From contig NZ_MUHR01000020.1 of NCBI RefSeq assembly GCF_002105285.1, positions 51,530-115,529 of the forward strand: a stretch of DNA of 64,000 nucleotides, written 5' to 3'. This stretch comes from Planktotalea arctica (GTDB lineage Bacteria; Pseudomonadota; Alphaproteobacteria; Rhodobacterales; Rhodobacteraceae). Each line of letters starts with the position of its first letter. Position 1 is the stretch's first letter. The notes under the pieces were generated by a model. That model worked only from the letters and a program-made list of their open reading frames with translations, was not told the DNA's origin and made no database searches. Shown in pieces: positions 1 through 8,312 of this stretch. Made by a program: the position numbers and the translations under genes.

Positions 1-108
1 GCGCCCTTGCTTGATGCGCAAGAGGCGTTCTTTGCCGTGCTCGATGGCTATTCGCTCGCGGATGTGGCGCGCTCCAAATCCGCTTTGAAAGATCTTTTGG
101 CGATCTAG
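1..108 (+). CDS. 3' end of an unidentified gene (last 35 codons)
   Basis: An open frame runs from the first base of the window to a TAG at 106-108. The 35 visible residues (ending SALKDLLAI) include alternating hydrophobic and charged positions that look like amphipathic helices, and codon use resembles the neighbouring genes. The start and most of the protein lie outside the window, and I do not recognise the family from this tail. It ends 9 bp from the 3' end of the convergent LysR gene. Confidence 0.5.
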   Translation, partial: APLLDAQEAFFAVLDGYSLADVARSKSALKDLLAI

Positions 109-117
109 CGAAAGAGG

Positions 118-975
118 TCATGCCTTCAAAAGCGTTTCCAACAGGGGGTGGGGAAAACTGCGCCGTATCGTGATCGCATAAAACCGCTCCATGATATCAA
201 GCGCGAAGGGCGCGCTCGCCAATCGGTTTGCGCGCAATTCATCGGCAACGACGACGGAGGGCACCACGGCAAGTCCGGCGCCTTCGCGTGCCAAGAGACG
301 TACCATCGCCATGTCGTCCACATCGGCCACAATGCGCGGGGTGACGCCAAGGCCTTCGGCAAGCCCGACGAACCCGGCGCGAATGCTTGATTCTGTTGGC
401 ACGATAAAGGCCTCTTTCACGAGTAAACCCCGGAGCGTGGGGTGGTTCAAACGCTCAGATTTTCCGTGAATGCCGACCGCTTGTTCATCCAGCTTATGCG
501 CCACGAAATCCGCGCCTGCGGCATTTCTGGGCGGCTCTGTCGCGAGAACCACGTCGAGGTTCAAGGATTTGAGCGCTGCCAGCAGGACGTCCTCATTGCC
601 CGAGCGCAGGGTCAAATCCACGTCCTTACGCCCTAAAACAGGCGCGAGAAAACGGATTTGAAAGTTACGCGACAAGGTTGACAACGCGCCGACGCGCAGG
701 GGCGGCACGCTTTGCGCGCTGCGATCCAGCGTTGCCACAAGTTCCTGCCCTGTCGCGAATATGCGATCCGCATGATCAAGCGTGATGCGGCCGATCTCGG
801 TGAGTTCAAGCCGCCGCCCGACCCTCTCGAACAGAGGATGGCCAAGGCGCTCTTCAAGCTGTTTGATCTGCGTGGACAGCGCCGATTGCGAGACGTTCAT
901 GCGCTCTGCCGCGCGGGTCAGGTTTCCCTCGTGAGCGACTTCACGGAAATAACGCAGGTGATGATAATTTAGCAT
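118..975 (-). CDS. LysR-family transcriptional regulator
   Basis: This is a 285-residue protein of normal LysR length. Residues about 2-60 form the winged helix-turn-helix, with the typical NLTRAAERMNVSQSALS recognition helix and the following QIKQLEERLG linker start. Residues about 90-285 match the periplasmic-binding-protein-like effector domain. The gene is divergent from the SbtA-type transporter at 1079, the usual arrangement for a LysR regulator and its target. The shared intergenic region carries an inverted repeat at 988-1003. The likely role is control of that transporter, possibly in response to a carbon or ion signal as CbbR/CmpR-type regulators do. The family assignment is secure; the ligand is not known. 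Confidence 0.93.
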   Translation of the reverse strand: MLNYHHLRYFREVAHEGNLTRAAERMNVSQSALSTQIKQLEERLGHPLFERVGRRLELTEIGRITLDHADRIFATGQELVATLDRSAQSVPPLRVGALSTLSRNFQIRFLAPVLGRKDVDLTLRSGNEDVLLAALKSLNLDVVLATEPPRNAAGADFVAHKLDEQAVGIHGKSERLNHPTLRGLLVKEAFIVPTESSIRAGFVGLAEGLGVTPRIVADVDDMAMVRLLAREGAGLAVVPSVVVADELRANRLASAPFALDIMERFYAITIRRSFPHPLLETLLKA

Positions 976-982
976 ATAAATC

Positions 983-1023
983 TATAAAACAGAACGATCT
1001 GTTAGCAAAGATATATTTTTATA
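983..1023. promoter_or_regulatory. Nested inverted repeats between LysR gene and sbtA-like gene
   Basis: AACAGA at 988-993 and TCTGTT at 998-1003 form a perfect 6-bp dyad with a 4-bp centre. They are flanked by TATAAAA at 983-989 and its complement TTTTATA at 1017-1023. The region is much more AT-rich than its surroundings. A dyad between a LysR gene and a divergent target is the expected place for the operator. Binding has not been shown. Confidence 0.45.
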
Positions 1024-1078
1024 ATGCTTTGCGCGACGCTAGGTCTGCTCCAAACACCTCGCCACAAGGATGCGCGCC

Positions 1079-2143
1079 ATGGACCTGATGCTGGACATAC
1101 TTTCCACGATGTTGGAACAACTACAAAAGCCGACACTGGCATTTTTGATCGGGGGCATGCTGCTTGCAGCGCTCGGCTCCAAATTTGAAGTGCCAGAGCC
1201 GGTCTACAAATTCATCGTGATCCTTTTGCTGCTCAAAGTCGGCATCGGCGCAGGCATTTCCGTGCGCGAAGCGAATTTGCTCGAGCTTGTGGTGCCGGCA
1301 TTGGGTGCGGCCTTTGTCGGGATCATGATCGTCGTGATCGGGATGAACACCTTGGGCAAATGGCGCGGCGTCTCGCACATGGACGGCATGGCGACTGCGG
1401 GGCTTTTCGGCGCGGTCTCCGCCTCGACGCTTGCGGCAAGCATGGCGGTTCTGGACGGTGAAGGCATTGCCTACGAGGGCTTTATCGGCGCGCTTTATCC
1501 CTTCATGGACGTTGCCGCTCTCGTCACGGCGATCGTTCTGGCCCGGATGCAGGCCCAAAGGAAATCCGCCCTCAGCGCCGCGTCCGGTGGAACGATGACC
1601 ATGGGCGGCGGTTCAGGCGCGGGCATGCAAGGTGGCGTTGATTGGACGATGGTGAAGGGCATTCTCGCGGACACATTTCGCAGCCCGGCCATCTCTGCGC
1701 TCGTTCTTGGCCTTGCGCTAGGCATTTTTGCGCGGCCTGATGCGGTCTACGCCAGCTTTTACGAGCCGCTGTTTCGTGGGCTGCTGTCAATCCTGATGTT
1801 GATCATGGGCATGGAAGCCTGGTCGCGGCTCGCCGAGATGCGCAAAGTGGCTCATGCCTACATCCTCTATGGTCTGACTGCGCCTCTGGTTCACGGCATG
1901 CTCGGTTTTGGCGTCGGCCTGATCGTGCACCACGTCACAGGGTTTTCCGCAGGCGGCGTCGTGCTGCTTTCGGTGATGGCAGCCAGCAGTTCGGACATCT
2001 CGGGCCCCCCCACGATGCGCGGCGCTTTGCCGGAAGCGAACCCATCTGCCTACGTCGGCACATCCACAGGACTTGGAACGCCGGTCGCGATCCTTTCGAT
2101 CCCATTGTTCATGGCGCTGGCGGACCGGTTTATCGGTTTCTAG
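1079..2143 (+). CDS. SbtA-family sodium-dependent bicarbonate transporter-like permease
   Basis: About 354 residues with roughly ten hydrophobic segments, split by a more polar Gly/Met/Ser-rich loop near residues 165-185. The two halves and the closing stretch SSSDISGPPTMRGALPEANP match the Sbt_1 (former DUF897) family, whose cyanobacterial members import bicarbonate with sodium at the inner membrane. An ATG at 1070 directly abuts the AAGGA at 1066-1070, leaving no spacing. The ATG at 1079 lies 8 bases beyond it and is the better start. Heterotrophic roseobacters often carry this family, and the true substrate here (bicarbonate or another anion) is unproven. No SbtB-like PII gene is adjacent; the glnK at 26100 belongs to amtB. 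Confidence 0.82.
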   Translation: MDLMLDILSTMLEQLQKPTLAFLIGGMLLAALGSKFEVPEPVYKFIVILLLLKVGIGAGISVREANLLELVVPALGAAFVGIMIVVIGMNTLGKWRGVSHMDGMATAGLFGAVSASTLAASMAVLDGEGIAYEGFIGALYPFMDVAALVTAIVLARMQAQRKSALSAASGGTMTMGGGSGAGMQGGVDWTMVKGILADTFRSPAISALVLGLALGIFARPDAVYASFYEPLFRGLLSILMLIMGMEAWSRLAEMRKVAHAYILYGLTAPLVHGMLGFGVGLIVHHVTGFSAGGVVLLSVMAASSSDISGPPTMRGALPEANPSAYVGTSTGLGTPVAILSIPLFMALADRFIGF

Positions 2144-2163
2144 GGGTCGCGAAGATTGCGCAT

Positions 2164-2193
2164 AAAAAAGGGGCCTGTTGAGGCCCCTTTTTC
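2164..2193. terminator. Bidirectional rho-independent terminator
   Basis: The stem pairs AAAAGGGGCCT with AGGCCCCTTTT around a GTTG loop. It carries a T-run on the + strand and an A-run (T on the minus strand) before it. It sits between the convergent sbtA-like gene (stop 2143) and rpsO (stop 2215) and can serve both. Confidence 0.9.
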
Positions 2194-2214
2194 CGTAAGT
2201 CAGATCGGATGCGA

Positions 2215-2484
2215 TTAGCGGCGCAGACCCAGACGTTTGATCAGGTCCTGGTAGCGTGCTTCGTCCTTGCCACGTGCGTAGTCCAGCAGTTTCCGGCGCA
2301 AAGCGACCATTTTCAGCAGACCACGGCGACCATGGTTGTCTTTCTTGTGTGTCTTGAAGTGCTCTGTCAGCGTCGCGATGCGCGAGGACAGAATAGCGAC
2401 TTGTACTTCAGCAGATCCTGTATCGCCTTCTTTGGTGGCGAATTCTTTCATGATGCGTGCTTTTTCTTCGGGCGTAATCGACAT
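2215..2484 (-). CDS. rpsO: 30S ribosomal protein S15
   Basis: At 89 residues this is exactly the family length. It begins [16 protein letters not shown] and contains the [11 protein letters not shown] and [12 protein letters not shown] blocks of S15, which binds 16S rRNA in the platform of the small subunit. A good ribosome-binding site (AAAGGAG on the minus strand) precedes the ATG. About 147 bases separate it from the next gene upstream and probably hold its own promoter and leader. truB and rbfA lie further upstream on the same strand, which is the usual bacterial cluster, but four other genes intervene. Confidence 0.98.
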   Translation of the reverse strand: MSITPEEKARIMKEFATKEGDTGSAEVQVAILSSRIATLTEHFKTHKKDNHGRRGLLKMVALRRKLLDYARGKDEARYQDLIKRLGLRR

Positions 2485-2631
2485 CGGGGTCTCCTTTGAG
2501 AGTTAAGGGTTGATGGCGCAGGCCGGGATGTCGTCCAGCAAGGCCCGTGGAGAATCGACCCCACACTTGGCAGGGATGGCCGCGTCTAGGTCAGAATTGG
2601 GGGAAAAGAAAGGGAAAAAGCGGCGAAACCT

Positions 2632-3615
2632 CTACGTGCGCTCCATCCGCGAGATATCGGACAGGCGTGGCGCATCCCCCGAGACTTGGGCGACCGCTTC
2701 GCCGTTGGCCAGAACCAGCCATTGATCCTGCACCTCGGCGCTAGCGGATATGCTGATTTCGGGCGCAACTCCCCCTTCGTCATACAGCACGACAAGCGTG
2801 TCTTGCCCGCTCTCGAAGTCCCAGATTTGCACATGTTCGGGCAAATCGCTTTCCAGCACCGTGGTATCCGCACCGCGTCCGCCTGACACTTCGTCGCCCG
2901 CGCCTGCATAGATCGTGTCGTCGCCGTCGCTGCCGTTTAGAAAATCTGTTTGTGCCTCTCCGGCCTCTTGCCCGTTCAGGACATCATTTCCGGTTCCTGC
3001 AAAAAGCACGTCACTGCCTGCACCGCCGTCCAGCGTATCGTCGCCAGAGCTTGCGATCAGCGTATCGTCTCCGCGACCGCCCCAAAGTGCGTCATCGCCT
3101 TCGCCAGCAGACAGGCTATCATTGCCCGCACCGCCGTGAATCTGATCCGAGCCCATGTTGCCGATCAACGTATCGTCGCCCGCGCCGCCCAGCAATTCGT
3201 CATCGCCCTGATCGCCGAACAGGGCATCGAACCCCGATCCACCGATCAACAGATCGTCGCCGCCGTTTCCGTGCAGCACATCGTCGCCGCGCACGCCGTC
3301 GACCGTATCACCGCCGCCGCCGGCCATTACATTGTCGTCACCCCCGGCACCCGAAATCGTATCGGCCTCATTGCTGCCGATGAGCAAATCATCGCCCTGC
3401 GTCGTTTCGTTGGGAATGGTTTGTGTCTCGCCCTCTTCGTCGATGAACGAGAGCAGATCGTTCAATGTATCGCCAAGCTGCGCCACGTTTGCCCCCAGAT
3501 CTTCATCCGTCTCGGGGAATTCCGGCTCGTCGGGCTCGTCGCTGGCATCGGTTTCGATCATCATAATAGAGCCAAGCGCCATCATGCTCAAAAGTCCTGC
3601 TAAAATTAGCATCAC
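2632..3615 (-). CDS. Calcium-binding RTX repeat protein with N-terminal membrane helix
   Basis: Of 327 residues, about 1-20 are a hydrophobic helix (MMLILAGLLSMMALGSIMMI). An acidic linker follows, and residues about 75-235 carry many copies of the RTX nonapeptide GGxGxDxLx (for example GGAGDDTLIG and GGAGNDSLSA), which bind calcium in beta-rolls. The C-terminal ~80 residues are a globular cap without repeats. RTX proteins normally leave the cell by a type I system using a C-terminal signal. Here an N-terminal helix suggests anchoring or Sec export instead, and no type I transporter genes are adjacent. The gene splits the translation cluster. Function unknown; an extracellular or envelope calcium-binding role is inferred. 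Confidence 0.85.
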   Translation of the reverse strand: MMLILAGLLSMMALGSIMMIETDASDEPDEPEFPETDEDLGANVAQLGDTLNDLLSFIDEEGETQTIPNETTQGDDLLIGSNEADTISGAGGDDNVMAGGGGDTVDGVRGDDVLHGNGGDDLLIGGSGFDALFGDQGDDELLGGAGDDTLIGNMGSDQIHGGAGNDSLSAGEGDDALWGGRGDDTLIASSGDDTLDGGAGSDVLFAGTGNDVLNGQEAGEAQTDFLNGSDGDDTIYAGAGDEVSGGRGADTTVLESDLPEHVQIWDFESGQDTLVVLYDEGGVAPEISISASAEVQDQWLVLANGEAVAQVSGDAPRLSDISRMERT

Positions 3616-3688
3616 GCACCCCTAATCCAATCAAGATCGAGGTCTCGCAGCTTCACTTGTCCAGAGCAAATATAATAAGATCAGTTGG

Positions 3689-3973
3689 TTAACGCCCGCG
3701 CGGTGTAGTCGCTGGAATATCGATCCAGTCGATCAGTTGTCTGGCAAAATCACCGATGATCGGGATGAACTCGAATTGGGCGAGCCACCAAAGCAAGAGC
3801 GACACAAGGATGGACGCCCCCAGAACTGAGCCGAGACCGAAGGCCAAACCGCGCGTGAACTGGAAAAATATCAACTTCCACAATGAGTTATGAACGCGCA
3901 CAAAGCGATGCTTGTTGAGCGTTTCAAGCTCTGTGGTCAGTTTATCGAGCTGCGCGTTCGTCTCGTCTTTCAT
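3689..3973 (-). CDS. DUF5665-type small membrane protein
   Basis: A 94-residue protein begins at an ATG whose ATGA overlaps the stop of the DUF1643 gene (3970-3973). This argues against the ATG 12 bases upstream. The N-terminal third is polar and helical (LDKLTTELETLNKHRFVRV). One long hydrophobic segment follows (about residues 40-65), then a short amphipathic tail. This matches the DUF5665 family, which is common in alphaproteobacteria and has no assigned function. It is co-transcribed with, and probably translationally coupled to, the DUF1643 gene. Confidence 0.75.
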   Translation of the reverse strand: MKDETNAQLDKLTTELETLNKHRFVRVHNSLWKLIFFQFTRGLAFGLGSVLGASILVSLLLWWLAQFEFIPIIGDFARQLIDWIDIPATTPRGR

Positions 3974-4482
3974 AGCGTGTCCCATCGCCTTGGTTGCTCG
4001 GAATAGGCGATATAAAGCGGATGTTTCGGATGCCCCGCCTTGCTCAGTCCGAGGTGGTAGAGCGGTTTACCATGTGCACGCAACAGCGCTTCGACCGCTG
4101 CGCCGCGCCCAAGATGCGCGCCATGTGTGCCCCAGGCTGCAATGATTTGATCCGCTTCCCCGCTGGCATCGAGAATCGCGCGATCATTGGCCGGTCCGAC
4201 AGGATCGTGCGCCGCTTTCATGCCGCGTGGATCGGTATCGCGCCATGCAAATATGTTAGTAACCGTGAAGCTGCCAAAGCCAAGCGTACGCGCACGCCGC
4301 TCGCATCGCTCGACTGTGGGATCGTTCTGCATTTCCGTCGCGGTCGAGGGATTGAGCATGACGAAATGAACGCGCTTTGCATCGGCGTCCCAAATGCGGC
4401 TGAGGGAATAGCGATACCGCTCGCAATCGGAATAGATCGCGCTCGAGGGCGCATCGCCCTTGGTATGGGTTCGGGTAATCAT
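3970..4482 (-). CDS. DUF1643 domain protein
   Basis: About 170 residues starting MITRTHTKG. The frame is open for 47 codons further upstream, but those overlap truB and look non-coding. The motif FVMLNPSTATEMQNDPTVERC followed by VTNIFAWRDTDP is the hallmark of DUF1643, a family of unknown biochemical function. It begins 40 bp after the truB stop on the same strand and overlaps the DUF5665 gene by 4 bp, so it probably belongs to the truB transcript. Confidence 0.85.
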   Translation of the reverse strand: MITRTHTKGDAPSSAIYSDCERYRYSLSRIWDADAKRVHFVMLNPSTATEMQNDPTVERCERRARTLGFGSFTVTNIFAWRDTDPRGMKAAHDPVGPANDRAILDASGEADQIIAAWGTHGAHLGRGAAVEALLRAHGKPLYHLGLSKAGHPKHPLYIAYSEQPRRWDTL

Positions 4483-4522
4483 GCTACGTTTATGCCTGAA
4501 ACCGACCGTGCTGCAAATCGGC

Positions 4523-5440
4523 TTAAAGCGGCGATTTAACGAACACGCGCGAAGGGTGCAATTCGCCCGCCTTGTAAATGCCGACGGCGACCGCTTCACC
4601 ATTGAGCGACGCCCATGCTTCATCGCCGTACTCGACGCCGTCTGCAGCGAAGACCATGCCGGGATTACCGTTGCGCAATTTGGCCGCGCCCTCTTCGGTG
4701 CAGCGCAGCTCGGTCAGATCATCAAGCCCGATTTCCAGCGGTTTGACATGGGTGTCGAGCGCAGGCGTGCGCGCCAACTCATTAACCTGCTCCAGCGAAA
4801 TTCCATCCTCGGCGTCGAAAGGACCGGACCATATGCGACGTAGCTTCAAAACATGGCCGTAGCACCCGAGCAGCGCACCCAGATCACGTGCGATCGAGCG
4901 CACATAACCCCCCTTGCCGCAGGTCATTTCCAGCTCGACGTGATCCGCATCAGGGCGGTCGATCAGCAGCAATTCCTCGACCCAAAGTGCGCGCGCGGCC
5001 AGCTCCACATCTTCGCCGTCGCGCGCGAGTTTATAGGCGCGTTGACCGTCGATCTTGACGGCGGAAAACTTGGGGGGGACTTGTTCAATTTCACCGATAA
5101 AGCCTTGCAAAGATTCGGTAATTTGCACGTCTTCGGGGCGCAGATCGCTCTGCTTGATTACTTCTCCCTCGGCATCGTCGGTGTTGGTGGCTTGCCCCAA
5201 GCGCACGGTAAAACGGTAGGCCTTCAAAGCATCGGTGATATAGGGCACCGTCTTCGTCGCCTCGCCAAGCGCGATCGCTAGAACACCCGTCGCTTCGGGA
5301 TCGAGCGTTCCGGCGTGGCCTGCCTTTTTTGCGTCGAGCGCCCATTTGACCTTGTTCACGACGGCGGTCGAGGTCAGCCCTGCGGGTTTGTCGATCACCA
5401 GCCAGCCGGAAATATCGCGGCCTTTGCGTTTGCGTGCCAT
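4523..5440 (-). CDS. truB: tRNA pseudouridine-55 synthase
   Basis: At 305 residues it has the usual TruB length. It converts U55 of tRNA to pseudouridine. The catalytic motif [14 protein letters not shown] is present, with the nucleophilic Asp at residue 47. The IDKPAGLTS block near the N-terminus and the [12 protein letters not shown] block are also typical, and the C-terminal extension resembles a PUA-like domain. It lies 58 bp downstream of the NAGPA-type gene and in the same direction as rbfA, forming the conserved translation cluster. Confidence 0.97.
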   Translation of the reverse strand: MARKRKGRDISGWLVIDKPAGLTSTAVVNKVKWALDAKKAGHAGTLDPEATGVLAIALGEATKTVPYITDALKAYRFTVRLGQATNTDDAEGEVIKQSDLRPEDVQITESLQGFIGEIEQVPPKFSAVKIDGQRAYKLARDGEDVELAARALWVEELLLIDRPDADHVELEMTCGKGGYVRSIARDLGALLGCYGHVLKLRRIWSGPFDAEDGISLEQVNELARTPALDTHVKPLEIGLDDLTELRCTEEGAAKLRNGNPGMVFAADGVEYGDEAWASLNGEAVAVGIYKAGELHPSRVFVKSPL

Positions 5441-5498
5441 TCAGGGGTTCCTTGATTGCATGAATGCGTCGCCTATCCAAAAGCGGCAGAGGCGTCAA

Positions 5499-6236
5499 TT
5501 ACTCGGCAGGGACAACGCTGCCGACGATTGGTCCCAGACTTTGCCAGCCCAGCCCGGACGCCCCGATTTGCGGTGCATAAATCCGCGAGATATTGCCGTC
5601 GAAGTAAAGCGCGTTGGGGATTTTCAGCGAATCTTTGAAAACCGTTCCGAATGCGTGAAACGTCACGGGCTTTCGCGAAATAACGAAGGTGGCCTTGCGT
5701 CCGTCCGCGCTGACGCCGACGCCGTTCCGAATGAAGCGCGATGTGCTGTCGATCAGAAACCGCGGATGCAGCGCGCCGTCGATCACCAGCATTGGGCCGG
5801 ATTGGCTGGCGAAGTTGCATTCGCGCGGCTGTCTGGCGAATGCACGCGATTCGATCACCGCTGCGCGCCCCTTTTCGATGCAGAACACGCCGTTGGGCAG
5901 CAGGCCGAAATTGCCCGGCCCATCAGCCGTGATGAGCCGCTGCGCTTGCGTGCCGTTCTCGAGGTAGAGACCCACAGGCGCGCGATCCTCGTGATACATG
6001 CCAGCATTCATCGCAAAGCCGAGCTTTTTGCCCTCGGCTGCAAGATCGCTGTTCACAGAGGAAAAATACCCGTGAATATCGCCGTTTTTGTTTCTGAGAA
6101 ACAGGCGCAGTTCAGTTTGGGTCAGATCGACCTCGCAGAGCGCATACGGCGTGTCCGCGTACTCCGCCTCGCGGCATTCACTGGCTTGGACCGGGCCTGC
6201 AAGGAGAAGGATCAGCGCGGCAAATCGCCGGATCAT
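5499..6236 (-). CDS. Exported phosphodiester glycosidase-family (NAGPA, DUF2233) protein
   Basis: A 245-residue protein begins with a signal peptide ([21 protein letters not shown]). The body matches the DUF2233/NAGPA fold, whose animal member uncovers the mannose-6-phosphate signal by cleaving a GlcNAc phosphodiester. Recognisable blocks are FAMNAGMYHEDRAPVGLY, GPGNFGLLPNGVFC and SQSGPMLVIDG. Three cysteines lie after the signal peptide. It overlaps the rbfA stop by 4 bp (ATGA) and is therefore probably coupled to it. The bacterial substrate, perhaps a cell-wall or exopolysaccharide sugar phosphodiester, is not known. Confidence 0.85.
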   Translation of the reverse strand: MIRRFAALILLLAGPVQASECREAEYADTPYALCEVDLTQTELRLFLRNKNGDIHGYFSSVNSDLAAEGKKLGFAMNAGMYHEDRAPVGLYLENGTQAQRLITADGPGNFGLLPNGVFCIEKGRAAVIESRAFARQPRECNFASQSGPMLVIDGALHPRFLIDSTSRFIRNGVGVSADGRKATFVISRKPVTFHAFGTVFKDSLKIPNALYFDGNISRIYAPQIGASGLGWQSLGPIVGSVVPAE

Positions 6237-6658
6237 TCGGGCGCGTCCTCGCTCTCGTCCTCAACCTTTTCCAGATCGCGGCGCACGGCGTCTTGCGAGA
6301 GCAAGCGGCGGGTTTCGTCCATACGATCAAATGTTTCGTCAAGGCGGAAGCGCAGATCAGGCGAGTGTTTCAACGCCAGTTTCTTGTTGATTAGATTGCG
6401 TATCTCCCACTTGTTACGCGCAAGCAGGGTGATCAACGCATCCTTTCCAGTGCCTCCCAAAGGCAGTGCATAAACCGTCGCAACGCGAAGGTCAGGTGTC
6501 ACGCGCACTTCGCCCACGGTGATAGAAAGGCGATTGAGTTCGGTGTCATGCAGATCACCGCGATGCAGGATTTCCGAAAGCGCACGACGGATCAGTTCGC
6601 CGACCCGAAGTTGACGCTGCGATGGGCCGGAGCCGCGAGAAGAGGATTTCTTAGCCAT
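6233..6658 (-). CDS. rbfA: 30S ribosome-binding factor A
   Basis: About 141 residues. The start MAKKSSSRG is preferred over an ATG 9 bases upstream because it matches the family and has a weak GAAG upstream. [19 protein letters not shown] and [14 protein letters not shown] are the conserved RbfA KH-fold blocks. It binds the immature 30S subunit during 16S 5' end processing. It is the first gene of the minus-strand group leading to truB and is divergent from dapB, with 84 bp between them. nusA and infB, its usual upstream partners, are not here. Confidence 0.95.
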   Translation of the reverse strand: MAKKSSSRGSGPSQRQLRVGELIRRALSEILHRGDLHDTELNRLSITVGEVRVTPDLRVATVYALPLGGTGKDALITLLARNKWEIRNLINKKLALKHSPDLRFRLDETFDRMDETRRLLSQDAVRRDLEKVEDESEDAPE

Positions 6659-6742
6659 GCGCTTCATCTAAGCGCTATCAGCGGCTTTGCCAAGCCGCGC
6701 ACTGCGCGCTATGCAGTGGCAAAAGAGACAAGGAGCACCCCG

Positions 6743-7552
6743 ATGAGTGATACCCCCGGAATTGTCGTGACAGGCGCGTCCGGCCGCATGGGCCAAATGC
6801 TGATCCAGACCATTCTGGAAAGCGACAAAGTTCATCTGGTCGCGGCACTTGAGCGCGAAGGTCACCATTGGGTTGGGCGCGATGTGGGGGCCGCGATGGG
6901 CGGCGCTGACATAGGCGTTCTGGTTAGCGACGACCCGCTGGACGCCTTTGCCAAGGCGCAGGCCGTGATCGACTTTACCGCCCCAGATGCCAGTGTTGCG
7001 TTTGCCGGTCTCGCGGCGCAAGCGCGCGCGGTACATGTGATCGGCACGACAGGCTTTGATGACAGCCACCTCGCTGCGATCGAGCGGGCCTCGCATCATG
7101 CACCGATCGTGCGTGCGGGCAACATGAGCCTTGGAGTCAACCTGCTGACGCAATTGACGAAAAAGGTATCGGCGGCGCTGGATGAGGATTTCGACATCGA
7201 GGTTATAGAGGCGCATCATAACATGAAGGTGGATGCCCCCTCCGGCACCGCGCTGATGTTGGGCGAAGCGGCTGCCGAAGGGCGTGGTGTTGCTTTGGTG
7301 GATGTGCGCGATAGCGGGCGCGATGGCATCACCGGGGCGCGCAAACGTGGCGATATCGGTTTCACGGCCATTCGCGGCGGTGATATCGTGGGCGAGCATG
7401 ATGTGCTTTTCGCTGCCGCGGGCGAGCGGATTGTGCTGCGCCACATGGCCACGGACCGGCGCGTCTTTGCGCGTGGCGCGATTAAAGCCGCGCTGTGGGG
7501 GCAAGGCAAAGCACCCGGCGAATACGATATGCTCGATGTGCTTGGGTTATAA
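6743..7552 (+). CDS. dapB: 4-hydroxy-tetrahydrodipicolinate reductase
   Basis: 269 residues from an ATG preceded by AAGGAG at good spacing. It reduces 4-hydroxy-tetrahydrodipicolinate in the diaminopimelate/lysine pathway. Visible features are the nucleotide-binding GASGRMG near residue 11, the GTTGF segment, and the catalytic block [16 protein letters not shown] with the His-His and Lys. The end is the family-typical [11 protein letters not shown]. The open frame extends upstream of the ATG into the rbfA intergenic region, but that part is non-coding. dapA of the same pathway lies at 19159-20034. Confidence 0.97.
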   Translation: MSDTPGIVVTGASGRMGQMLIQTILESDKVHLVAALEREGHHWVGRDVGAAMGGADIGVLVSDDPLDAFAKAQAVIDFTAPDASVAFAGLAAQARAVHVIGTTGFDDSHLAAIERASHHAPIVRAGNMSLGVNLLTQLTKKVSAALDEDFDIEVIEAHHNMKVDAPSGTALMLGEAAAEGRGVALVDVRDSGRDGITGARKRGDIGFTAIRGGDIVGEHDVLFAAAGERIVLRHMATDRRVFARGAIKAALWGQGKAPGEYDMLDVLGL

Positions 7553-7663
7553 TTTCGTAAAATCCGGCGAAAATCCGCTGCAAAAACTCTGGGCGGTTCA
7601 TCCTTTATTGATCTAAGTGCACGAAAGTGGCGTAGAATAAATATGAACAACGAGGCTTGAACG

Positions 7664-8017
7664 ATGTGGAAATTCTTTGCCGTCTTGATTGCTTTGCTAG
7701 CTGCGCCCTTATTTGCGAGTGCAAGCTATACCAAGATTAGCGAAAAGACTGAATTTCTGAAGGTCGTGCAAGGTAAGACCCTGACGCGACCTTTGATCAA
7801 GCTCGAAGTTTCCTCGGCAGGCAATATTTCTGGTCGCGGGGCGAGCTGGAATGTGAATGGAAAATGGACGTGGCAGAACGGCTACTTCTGTCGAAACCTG
7901 AATTGGGGTGGGACCGAACTTGGTTATAATTGCCAAGAAGTAGGCCTGTCCAATGGCAGGCTGCGCTTCACCTCGGACGAGGGGCGCGGCAATTCAGCGG
8001 AGTTCAGGCTGCGTTAG
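7664..8017 (+). CDS. Small secreted protein of unknown function
   Basis: A 117-residue protein with a clear signal peptide (MWKFFAVLIALLAAPLFASA). The mature part of about 97 residues is rich in Gly, Trp and aromatic residues (NGKWTWQNGYFCRNLNWGG) and has two cysteines that could form a disulfide. It ends in a beta-strand-like stretch. I recall short proteins of this type in Rhodobacteraceae, sometimes mislabelled as dihydrodipicolinate reductase, apparently because they lie near dapB. There is no resemblance to DapB. It starts 111 bp after the dapB stop. Function unknown; a periplasmic or outer-face protein is inferred. Confidence 0.7.
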   Translation: MWKFFAVLIALLAAPLFASASYTKISEKTEFLKVVQGKTLTRPLIKLEVSSAGNISGRGASWNVNGKWTWQNGYFCRNLNWGGTELGYNCQEVGLSNGRLRFTSDEGRGNSAEFRLR

Positions 8018-8042
8018 ACCGGCCCAGCTAAATGTGCGGCGA

Positions 8043-8231
8043 TCAGAAATCTATCGCGATGCCCTTTTTCTCCCAATCTCCGAAACGCACGGGTTCGGGG
8101 CCGTTGCGCCCGCCAAGTTCGGTCGCAAGGTTCAGCTCTTTGGCGTTTTTGCGGCGTTCCTCTGCTTCGGCCAACGCACGTTTGGCGGCGTCTGGCAATT
8201 GGGGGGTGTCGTTTTCTTTTGGCTCGCGCAT
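8043..8231 (-). CDS. DUF1674 protein, probable succinate dehydrogenase assembly factor 4
   Basis: 62 residues from an ATG preceded by AAGGAAAGGAG; upstream in-frame codons are not supported. The C-terminal signature GGRNGPEPVRFGDWEKKGIA is the DUF1674/SdhAF4 motif. In mitochondria this family helps assemble the flavinated SdhA subunit and limits oxidative damage. The N-terminal half is charged and helical. It is divergent from the rRNA methyltransferase at 8313. No sdh genes are nearby. Confidence 0.88.
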   Translation of the reverse strand: MREPKENDTPQLPDAAKRALAEAEERRKNAKELNLATELGGRNGPEPVRFGDWEKKGIAIDF

Positions 8232-8312
8232 CGCGGCGCTCCTTTCCTTGGGGTTGTCCCCTTGATATACGCCGCGCGATACGATCGGCAAGCAGCGCAA
8301 AGGGCGAAATGA

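Noticed and set aside
2915..3603. Long + strand open frames across the RTX gene
   Set aside because: They are complements of the repetitive Gly/Asp codons of the RTX repeats, and the minus-strand protein is a clear family member.
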